The notes under the pieces are model-generated. The model was not told where the DNA came from. It worked only from the letters and a program-made list of their open reading frames with translations, and made no database searches. Shown piece by piece: positions 8,781 to 14,907 of a DNA stretch of 64,000 nucleotides. Each line of letters begins with the position of its first letter. Within the stretch, counting starts at the first letter, position 1. This stretch comes from Pseudomonas subflava (GTDB lineage: Bacteria > Pseudomonadota > Gammaproteobacteria > Pseudomonadales > Pseudomonadaceae), in the NCBI RefSeq assembly GCF_023823685.1, contig NZ_JAMXBF010000001.1, positions 186,001 to 250,000 of the forward strand, given 5' to 3'. The position numbers and the translations under genes are program-made.

Positions 8781-8841
8781 AAACAAGACCGACTCACCGG
8801 CCACCGCCGGCCACCATTGAAAACAAATCGAGGATTCCACC

Positions 8842-9471
8842 ATGACCAACGCCGCCTACAACCGCCTGGACAAAGACAACGCCGTCGTTCTGCTGGTCGA
8901 CCACCAGGCAGGCCTGCTGTCCCTGGTTCGCGACATCGAGCCGGACAAGTTCAAGAACAACGTCCTGGCCCTGGCCGACCTCGCCAAGTTCTTCAACCTG
9001 CCGACCATCCTCACCACCAGCTTCGAGACCGGCCCCAACGGCCCGCTGGTGCCGGAACTCAAGGAGATGTTCCCGGACGCGCCCTACATCGCCCGCCCCG
9101 GCCAGATCAACGCCTGGGACAACGAAGACTTCGTCAAGGCGATCAAGGCCACCGGCAAGAAGCAGCTGATCATCGCCGGCGTGGTGACCGAAGTCTGCGT
9201 GGCGTTCCCGGCGCTGTCGGCCATCGAAGAGGGGTTCGACGTGTTTGTCGTCACCGACGCCTCCGGCACCTTCAACCAGATCACCCGTGATTCGGCCTGG
9301 AGCCGCATGACCCAGGCGGGCGCGCAGCTGATGAACTGGTTCGCCGTGGCCTGCGAGCTGCACCGCGACTGGCGCAACGACGTGGAAGGCCTGGCCAAGA
9401 TCTGCTCCGACCACATCCCGGACTACCGCAACCTGATCACCAGCTACAGCGCGCTGACCGCGGGCAAGTAA
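8842..9471 (+). CDS. Isochorismatase-like cysteine hydrolase, YcaC type
   Basis: This 209-residue protein closely follows E. coli YcaC, as recalled. The catalytic aspartate is D20 (LLVDHQAGLLSL) and the nucleophilic cysteine is C119 (AGVVTEVCVAFPAL); the conserved IARPGQINAWDNEDF stretch lies between them. The superfamily hydrolyses amide or vinyl-ether bonds through a cysteine; YcaC proteins form octameric rings and their substrate is unknown. The gene is monocistronic, ending at an intrinsic terminator, and is probably controlled by the divergent LysR regulator. Confidence 0.92.
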   Translation: MTNAAYNRLDKDNAVVLLVDHQAGLLSLVRDIEPDKFKNNVLALADLAKFFNLPTILTTSFETGPNGPLVPELKEMFPDAPYIARPGQINAWDNEDFVKAIKATGKKQLIIAGVVTEVCVAFPALSAIEEGFDVFVVTDASGTFNQITRDSAWSRMTQAGAQLMNWFAVACELHRDWRNDVEGLAKICSDHIPDYRNLITSYSALTAGK

Positions 9472-9488
9472 CTTTTCCGGGAGAACAG

Positions 9489-9516
9489 AACCGGAGCCTG
9501 GATCAGGCTCCGGTTT
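9489..9516 (+). terminator. Intrinsic terminator after ycaC-like gene
   Basis: A 12-bp stem AACCGGAGCCTG / CAGGCTCCGGTT with loop GAT is followed by TTCGC. The stem is very strong and the T tract short. Confidence 0.75.
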
Positions 9517-9519
9517 TCG

Positions 9520-9954
9520 CCCTGCGCGGATCGAAAACGCTTTTGCCCCCGGTGCGGCTAGTGCCACATGGCTCGGATTGCAGCTCTTTACCGGCACCGG
9601 CTTGTCTACAGCCGCTGCGTACCACCAAATGCGGCCGCGGAAAAAGGCAGCACCGCTGTTGCCACTCTACCGTGCGCCCGGTAGCGAGCTCTCTAGAGGC
9701 GTTCTGCTCAAGAATGGCGCCGGTGAACAACCGGGTTGATCGGAAGTCAACGCAAGGCGCCGTCGTCCTCGACAACCACGGGGTAGGGCAGGGCCAACAG
9801 CAGGTGATGGCCTCTCCCAAGGCACTGCCGCCGCAGATACCTTCAAGCCGACCGTGCTTTCAAACGGTTGGGCTGCTGCTAGGCCAAGCGCCCAGAAGCG
9901 TCTCGGGACGGAGATTTTTCGTCCCAGGGCTGGGAGGGCGAGAGGATTCGCGCG
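9520..9954. other. Gene-poor stretch of about 435 bases
   Basis: I see no convincing gene. Open frames on both strands lack the GC-rich third positions of neighbouring genes and contain many rare residues such as Cys and Trp. The base composition looks less GC-biased than the flanks. It may be the remains of decayed or transferred DNA next to the toxin-antitoxin locus. Confidence 0.5.
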
Positions 9955-10269
9955 ATGCTGCCCGTCCCGCCCACGCTCGAAACGAATGTCGCCATGTCAT
10001 GGACGAGCCGATACACCCTGGCCCTGTTGCCACCTGCCGTGCTCTTCGGCGTGTGGCGGCTCGGCGTCTATTCACTCACCCATTTCCACTGCGAGGGCAG
10101 CCTCAAGCAGCAGGTGCATTGCGCGGCCGCGCCTTTCGACCTGATGCCCTGGCTGGCCGCCAGCCTGTTCTGGAGCCCGGTGCTGCTGGTGATCGTGCTG
10201 CCGATAGCGGCCTTCCTGCTGATCGATACCGCCGCCCGACATATCGGCTCCACGCGGGGCGCGGGATAG
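9955..10269 (+). CDS. Small predicted membrane protein
   Basis: A 104-residue protein with two probable transmembrane helices: TLALLPPAVLFGVWRLGVY near residues 20-40 and LMPWLAASLFWSPVLLVIVL near residues 62-85. ATG 9955 has AGAGG at 9941-9945; an alternative start at ATG 9994 would remove the uncertain first 13 residues. Two cysteines fall in the loop between the helices. No family recognised. It stands 86 bases upstream of the xre-res pair with that pair's operator-like repeat between them. Confidence 0.55.
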   Translation: MLPVPPTLETNVAMSWTSRYTLALLPPAVLFGVWRLGVYSLTHFHCEGSLKQQVHCAAAPFDLMPWLAASLFWSPVLLVIVLPIAAFLLIDTAARHIGSTRGAG

Positions 10270-10296
10270 CGCCCAGGCGGCGGCACTTTCAGTGGT

Positions 10297-10338
10297 GTTC
10301 GTTTCGAGTTTTATCTGCTAGTTTTGTATCAAACGAAC
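10297..10338. promoter_or_regulatory. Inverted repeat, candidate operator of the xre-res operon
   Basis: GTTCGTTT (10297-10304) is repeated in inverted form as AAACGAAC (10331-10338), 17 bases before the xre start codon. The arms flank an AT-rich segment that could hold the promoter. Antitoxins of this family repress their own promoters through such palindromes. Confidence 0.6.
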
Positions 10339-10355
10339 ATCAGCGAGGGCTCTCC

Positions 10356-10727
10356 ATGAGCGCACTCTCCAAGCCGGATGCGAACGCCGAGGCCGTCCTG
10401 CTCAAGGCGTTGCTCAATACCCGCGAGCAACTGGGGCTGACCCAGCAGGAGCTGGCCGGCATCGTCGGGGTCAACCGTTCCGCCATCAGTCGCTGGGGCG
10501 ACAGCGGCGGGCTGCGGCCGCAGAGCAAGACCGGCGAGCTGGCGCTGCTGCTGATCCGCGCCTACCGGGCGCTATTCGCCCTGTTCGGCGGCAACCTCGA
10601 TGACATGCGCCACTTCCTGCGCACCGAGAACCGCCACCTGGCCGGCGTGCCGCTGGAGCAGATGGCCCAGGTACAGGGCCTGGTGCAGGTGGTGGAATAC
10701 CTCGACGCCATTCGCGGCAAGGTCTGA
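10356..10727 (+). CDS. Xre/MbcA/ParS-family antitoxin
   Basis: The 123-residue protein has an Xre-type helix-turn-helix (LGLTQQELAGIVGVNRSAISRWGD, about residues 26-50). A C-terminal toxin-binding domain follows (ELALLLIRAYRALFALFGGN... then the terminal helix VVEYLDAIRGKV). This is the antitoxin layout of RES-Xre modules: it binds and inhibits the RES toxin and represses the operon. ATG 10356 lies just after the inverted repeat, and GAGGG precedes it. The toxin gene follows after 47 bases, with a GC-rich hairpin between. Confidence 0.88.
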   Translation: MSALSKPDANAEAVLLKALLNTREQLGLTQQELAGIVGVNRSAISRWGDSGGLRPQSKTGELALLLIRAYRALFALFGGNLDDMRHFLRTENRHLAGVPLEQMAQVQGLVQVVEYLDAIRGKV

Positions 10728-10741
10728 TCCTCTTCCCTGAA

Positions 10742-10760
10742 GGCCCCGCCGTGGCGGGCC
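10742..10760 (+). promoter_or_regulatory. GC-rich hairpin between antitoxin and toxin genes
   Basis: GGCCCCGCC (10742-10750) pairs with GGCGGGCC (10753-10760) with one bulged C. No T tract follows, so it is not a simple terminator; it could set the toxin:antitoxin ratio by slowing transcription or translation. It also argues against translation starting at GTG 10751. Confidence 0.4.
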
Positions 10761-10774
10761 AAGCGAGTTCCGAT

Positions 10775-11527
10775 ATGGACATCTGGCAGGCCTGCGCCGG
10801 CGCACAACAGATCATCCCTTTGCGTGGCCGCCTGGTGCGTCTGGTGGAGAACCAGGGCCAGGTCGCCACGCTGCAGCTGGTCGACACGCTGGAGGAGCAG
10901 GCCCTGCTCGAGCAGTTGCTGGAGGCCAGCAAGCCGCCACTGCCGCCCGCCGATGAGCCGTTGCACTATCTGCTGCGCACGCCGTTCCGCTATCCGCCGC
11001 TGCGCTGGGGCTCGCGCTTCGGCCGGCGTCACGAGCCGAGCCTGTTCTACGCCGCCTGCCGGCTGGAAACGGCGATGGTCGAGACCGCCTTTTACCGCTT
11101 CGTGCTGTGGCACGGCATGGTCGAGCCGCCGCCCAGCGGGCGCATCCTCTCCGAGCATTCCTCCTTCGAGGCGCGCTACCAAGTGCAGCGTGGCGTGCGC
11201 CTGCAACTGCCGCCCTTCGAGCGGCATCGCGAGGTGCTGACCCACCGCAGCGACTACCGCGCCACCCACGCCCTCGGCAGTGCCATGCGCGAGGCGGGGG
11301 TCGAGGCCTTCGAGTACCCGTCGGCGCGCTGTCCACAGGGCGGTCTCAATGTCGCCCTGTATGCACCAGGCGCCTTCAGCGAGAAGCGCCCGCGCAATCT
11401 GCAGCCCTGGCTGTGCGAAACCACGGCGGCCTATGTGGCCTTCAAGAGTGCACAGGCACCGGACACGCCACGCCTGTTCGGCCTCGAGCTTTACCTGGTC
11501 GACGGGCGCCTGCCGCAGCCGGCCTGA
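10775..11527 (+). CDS. RES-domain toxin (NAD+-degrading)
   Basis: A 250-residue RES-family protein. The RES core is visible as RYPPLRWGSRFGRRHEPSLFYAA, then LETAMVETAFYRF, and near the end EAFEYPSARCPQGGLNVALY. RES toxins of type II modules break down NAD+ and stop growth until neutralised by the Xre antitoxin. ATG 10775 was chosen because GCGAG precedes it and the upstream GTG 10751 is inside a hairpin. The protein is longer than minimal RES toxins (about 150 residues) because of an N-terminal extension of some 65 residues, which is common in Pseudomonas versions. Confidence 0.88.
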   Translation: MDIWQACAGAQQIIPLRGRLVRLVENQGQVATLQLVDTLEEQALLEQLLEASKPPLPPADEPLHYLLRTPFRYPPLRWGSRFGRRHEPSLFYAACRLETAMVETAFYRFVLWHGMVEPPPSGRILSEHSSFEARYQVQRGVRLQLPPFERHREVLTHRSDYRATHALGSAMREAGVEAFEYPSARCPQGGLNVALYAPGAFSEKRPRNLQPWLCETTAAYVAFKSAQAPDTPRLFGLELYLVDGRLPQPA

Positions 11528-11891
11528 GCGAACGCAATGCGTCGAAAACGCGCAGGGGCGCGCCCCAGAGCGGCGCACTTGTGCACAACGGCGAGGCGGC
11601 TTGTCAAGCTTCTGTCACAAAGCGCCGTAACCGCTTGATTCTCCATGGCCATTTTTCAACTAGCTGAAAAATAAGGATTTTTTTCATTGGTGAAAAAAGC
11701 ATCAGTTTGAGTCGAAGCCGCGGACAGTAGGGGATGAGAAAGGTTTCCACCATGTTGTCCACGGAGTTATCCACAGCTTCTGTGGATTTCCCGAGCAGTT
11801 GCTCTAGAGCGCGGTTCGGCGGTTTTGGCAAGTCTTTACCGAGCGGAAAAAGAGAGTAGAGTGGCGCGCCCCGCAGTCAGCCTTTGCTTAC
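11528..11891. other. AT-rich intergenic region with palindromes and DnaA-box-like sites
   Basis: No gene is visible. The stretch holds a palindrome TTGTGCACAA (11579-11588) and two AT hairpins: ATTTTTCA...TGAAAAAT around 11650-11672, and TTTTTTCA-TTGG-TGAAAAAA around 11680-11699. It also holds the DnaA-box-like cluster listed separately. Its composition contrasts sharply with the flanking genes. It is probably the promoter region of the downstream Sel1 gene. Confidence 0.6.
11767..11789. promoter_or_regulatory. DnaA-box-like inverted repeat upstream of Sel1 gene
   Basis: TTATCCACA (11767-11775), an exact DnaA box, is followed after five bases by TGTGGATTT (11781-11789); the arms ATCCACA / TGTGGAT are perfect. 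A weaker copy, TTGTCCACG, lies about a dozen bases upstream. The function is unknown; DnaA binding is inferred only from sequence match. Confidence 0.45.
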
Positions 11892-12302
11892 ATGAAGTCT
11901 CGCGTTCTGCCCGCTCAGTCTCGTTCCGATAGCGGCCACCGTCTGCCGATCCGCCTGGCCTTCTGGCTGCTCGACAATGCCCGACTGGCCCGCCACTCCG
12001 GGGTCAAGCGCTTCGCCGGCCGCCTGCTCAAGCGTCCGGCCCGCCAGGGCGTGGTCGCGGCCCAGAGCCGCCTGGGCCAACTGCTGTGCCGCGACTGCGG
12101 CAACACCCGTGATCGCCGCATCGGCTTCGAGCTGTTGCGCCAGGCCGCCCGCGCCGGTGATTCGTGCGCCCAGCTGGAGCTCGGCCGCCTCTATTGCCAG
12201 CCGCGCCAGCGCGAGCCGCAGCAGGCCCGTCACTGGCTGGAACTCGCCGCCGGGCACGGCTCTCACGAGGCCAAGCGGCTGCTGCAGCGCCTCAACCCCT
12301 GA
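11892..12302 (+). CDS. Sel1-repeat (TPR-like) protein
   Basis: The 136-residue protein carries two to three Sel1-like helical repeats after about residue 55: AAQSRLGQLLCRDCG..., GFELLRQAARAGDSCAQLELGRLY, and ARHWLELAAGHGSHEAKRLL. Sel1 repeats are alpha-alpha hairpins used for protein-protein contact. The basic N-terminus (RLPIRLAFWLLDNARLAR) might be a weak membrane anchor or just a helix. Its partner is unknown. A distant relative occurs at 27745-28224, and both have a DnaA-box-like palindrome in the nearby upstream DNA. Confidence 0.75.
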   Translation: MKSRVLPAQSRSDSGHRLPIRLAFWLLDNARLARHSGVKRFAGRLLKRPARQGVVAAQSRLGQLLCRDCGNTRDRRIGFELLRQAARAGDSCAQLELGRLYCQPRQREPQQARHWLELAAGHGSHEAKRLLQRLNP

Positions 12303-12354
12303 TTCCCGCGCGGGTATACTGCCGGGCATTGCGAACCCGACAGCGAGCCCGCCC

Positions 12355-13842
12355 GTGCCTTTCTCCTTCGTCCTCGAACCCTCCAACCTGTTGCTCGGCC
12401 TGCTGCTCGGCGCCGTTCCGCTGGCCGTGCTGGCGTGGCGCCTGCAACGCGCTCAGGCGACGCAGGCGGCCGAGCGACTGCTGCTGGAGGAACGCCTGAA
12501 CCAGGCGCGACTGGCCCAGGAGGGCCTGAGCGCCCAGCTCGATGGCGCCCTCGACGACCTGCGCGGTGTGCAGCAGCACAACAGCGACCAGCAGGCCGAG
12601 CTGGCCGCCCTGCGCCGCGAAAGCGAGCTACTCGGCCGCGAGCGCGAGGCCGCGCAGCAGGCCGCGCAGGACTGGAGCCGTGAACGCGAGCAGAAGGAAG
12701 GACAGCTGCGCCAGCTGGAGAGCCAGCGCGCCGCCCTGGCCGCCGAGCTGCGCGAGCAGCAGGACAGCCACCAGCAGCGCTTCGCCGACCTGCAGGGCGC
12801 CCGCGACGAGCTGCGCGCGCAGTTCGCCGAGCTGGCCGGGAAGATCTTCGACGAGCGCGAGCAGCGTTTCGCCGAGACCAGCCAGCAGCGCCTGGGCCAG
12901 TTGCTCGACCCGCTCAAGGAGCGCATCCAGGCCTTCGAGAAGCGCGTGGAGGAGAGCTACCAGAACGAGGCCCGCGAGCGCTTCTCCCTGGCCAAGGAAC
13001 TGGAGCGCCTGCAGCTGCTCAACCAGCGCCTGGGCGACGAGGCCACCAACCTGACCCGCGCGCTCAAGGGCCAGAAGACCCAGGGCAACTGGGGCGAGCT
13101 GGTGCTGGAACGGGTGCTGGAGCACGCCGGCCTGGAGAAGGGCCGCGAGTACCACACCCAGGTCAGCCTCAAAGGAGCCGAGGGCGAGCGCTTCCAGCCG
13201 GATGTGCTGATCCAGCTGCCCGGTGACAAGCAGGTGATCGTCGATGCCAAGGTCAGCCTCACCGCCTACCAGGCGATGATCGTCGCCGAGGACGAGGCAG
13301 CGCGGACCCATGCGCTGAAGCAGCACGTGCTGAGCCTGCGCGCCCACCTCAAGGGCCTCTCGGTGAAGGACTACAAGCGCCTCGAGGGCCTGCACAGCCT
13401 GGATTTCGTGCTGCTCTTCGTGCCCATCGAGGCGGCCTTCGCCGCCGCGCTGCAGGCGGATCCGGGGCTGTTCCAGGAGGCCTTCGAGCAGCACATCGTG
13501 ATCGTCAGCCCGACCACGCTGCTGGCGACCCTGCGGGTGATCGACAGCCTCTGGCGCCAGGAGCGGCAGAGCCAGAACGCCCTGGAGATCGCCGAGCGGG
13601 CAGGGCAGCTGTACGACAAGTTCGTCGCCTTCATCCAGGACCTGGACGAGGTCGGCAGCCGCCTCAAACAGCTGGACAAGGCCTACGACGCCGCGCGCAA
13701 CAAGCTGTGCGACGGACGCGGCAACCTGATCAACCGGGTCGAGAATCTCAAGCTGCTCGGCGCCCGTGCCAGCAAGAGCCTGGCGCCGGATCTGATCGAG
13801 CGCGCCGCCGGTCTGCCGCTGCTGGACGAGGCCGGCGACTAG
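12355..13842 (+). CDS. rmuC: DNA recombination protein RmuC
   Basis: This 495-residue protein has an N-terminal membrane helix (NLLLGLLLGAVPLAVLAWRL) and a long coiled coil (residues 30-210, rich in Q, E, R and A). A C-terminal RmuC nuclease-like domain follows (GNWGELVLERVLEHAGL, QLPGDKQVIVDAKVSL, LDFVLLFVPIEAAF). RmuC limits recombination at inverted repeats. There is no ATG in a sensible place, so GTG 12355 is taken as start: it directly precedes the membrane anchor. The much longer frame from 11977 is only the overlap with the Sel1 gene. TATACT at 12315-12320 could be its -10 box. Confidence 0.93.
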   Translation: MPFSFVLEPSNLLLGLLLGAVPLAVLAWRLQRAQATQAAERLLLEERLNQARLAQEGLSAQLDGALDDLRGVQQHNSDQQAELAALRRESELLGREREAAQQAAQDWSREREQKEGQLRQLESQRAALAAELREQQDSHQQRFADLQGARDELRAQFAELAGKIFDEREQRFAETSQQRLGQLLDPLKERIQAFEKRVEESYQNEARERFSLAKELERLQLLNQRLGDEATNLTRALKGQKTQGNWGELVLERVLEHAGLEKGREYHTQVSLKGAEGERFQPDVLIQLPGDKQVIVDAKVSLTAYQAMIVAEDEAARTHALKQHVLSLRAHLKGLSVKDYKRLEGLHSLDFVLLFVPIEAAFAAALQADPGLFQEAFEQHIVIVSPTTLLATLRVIDSLWRQERQSQNALEIAERAGQLYDKFVAFIQDLDEVGSRLKQLDKAYDAARNKLCDGRGNLINRVENLKLLGARASKSLAPDLIERAAGLPLLDEAGD

Positions 13843-13961
13843 AACCGCCGGGTGTCGTCGTCGCCCCGCGCAGGCCAACCGCGCTCGGCGTCGATCGGCA
13901 GACCGGCGCCGAGCGCGGTGGCGAGGTTGAAGCTGGTTCCGCGGCCGCCGGCATCGCGCAT
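13839..13961 (-). other. Possible small gene or gene remnant between rmuC and pirin
   Basis: A 40-codon frame from ATG 13961 to TAG 13839 has strongly GC-rich third positions and a plausible composition (it includes GTSFNLATALGAGLPIDAE). The same frame stays open with similar bias for more than 50 bases upstream of the ATG, which suggests the end of a decayed longer gene. No family recognised. It overlaps the rmuC stop by four bases on the opposite strand. Confidence 0.25.
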
Positions 13962-14020
13962 TCCCGGGACGGGAACGAGCCCGGTCTGGAACGCGGCGCC
14001 GGCGCCGCGACTGCGCCGGA

Positions 14021-14719
14021 TCAGGCGACGTCGACCAGGATCACCTCGCTGTCTTCCAGGGCGGTGACGCGCACCACTTCCTCCTCGGCGATGGCCACGC
14101 CGTCGCGTTCGGCGGCTTCCACGCCATTGACCTCGATGCGGCCCTTGGCGGCCACCAGGTAGCCCTTGCGCAGGCGGCCCAGCGGGTACTCGGCGCTCTG
14201 CCCGGCGGCCAGGGTGGCGGCGGCGAGGCGGGCATTGGCGCGGATGCGCAGGGCCTCCTCGTCATCGTCGTGGCCGCTGGCCAGGACCACGAACTGGCCG
14301 GTGCGCTCGCCCCTCGGGAAGGGCTTGGCGCCCCAGGACGGCGCTTCGCCCTGCTGGTCCGGGATGATCCAGATCTGGAAGATCTTGGTGGTGACGTCCT
14401 CCAGGTTGTACTCGGAGTGGGCGATGCCGGTGCCTGCACTCATCACCTGTACGTCGCCGGCCTCGGTGCGGCCCTGGTTGCCCAGGTTGTCGCGGTGGGT
14501 GATGGCGCCTTCGCGGACGTAGGTGATGATCTCCATGTCGTGGTGCGGGTGCGGCGGGAAGCCCGCGCCAGCGGCGATCTCGTCGTCGTTCCAGACGCGC
14601 AGGTGGCCCCAGTTGACGCGCTGCGGGTCGTGGTACTCGGCGAAGGAGAAGTGGTGACGGGCGTTCAGCCAGCCGTGATGGGCGTGGCCGAGGGAGGCGA
14701 ACGGGCGTACTTCGATCAT
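14021..14719 (-). CDS. Pirin-family protein (YhhW-like, possible quercetin dioxygenase)
   Basis: This is a 232-residue bicupin of the pirin family. The metal-binding cluster is visible as FPPHPHHDMEIITYVREG, and AGTGIAHSEYN supplies the third histidine, followed by the glutamate-bearing strand. E. coli YhhW, the same length, can oxidise quercetin; other pirins act as redox or regulatory proteins. ATG 14719 starts the MIEVRPF motif typical of the family; the extension from 14758 was rejected. The gene stands alone, and a second, longer pirin is encoded at 48008-48856. Confidence 0.9.
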   Translation of the reverse strand: MIEVRPFASLGHAHHGWLNARHHFSFAEYHDPQRVNWGHLRVWNDDEIAAGAGFPPHPHHDMEIITYVREGAITHRDNLGNQGRTEAGDVQVMSAGTGIAHSEYNLEDVTTKIFQIWIIPDQQGEAPSWGAKPFPRGERTGQFVVLASGHDDDEEALRIRANARLAAATLAAGQSAEYPLGRLRKGYLVAAKGRIEVNGVEAAERDGVAIAEEEVVRVTALEDSEVILVDVA

Positions 14720-14794
14720 GGTGATGACTCCGTGGCCGGTGATGCCAGATTGCGCCACCGGGGATGGAGTGCATGATCTATCGAGGATGTGCCG

Positions 14795-14836
14795 ATAAAA
14801 AGCGCAAAAGACCGTTACTTGCTATCGACGGTCTCG
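14795..14836 (-). terminator. Probable terminator of the mxtR gene
   Basis: Read leftward, AGACCGT and ACGGTCT form a 7-bp stem around a 12-base loop, followed by TTTTGCGCTTTTTATC. The stem is modest and the loop large, so this is tentative. Confidence 0.4.
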
Positions 14837-14907
14837 ATGGTTCTTGGCGCCAAACCAAGCCGGCCACCGCGGGATCGCGACGCCGCGATGCCTGCGTTGC
14901 AGCCGCC

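Noticed and set aside
10751-10774. GTG 10751 as start of the RES toxin
   Set aside because: It lies inside a GC-rich hairpin without a ribosome site. ATG 10775 has GCGAG at suitable spacing.
11977-12354. N-terminal extension of rmuC from ATG 11977
   Set aside because: This part overlaps the Sel1 gene out of frame and reads as Cys/Ser/Arg-rich noise. The RmuC membrane anchor begins right after GTG 12355.
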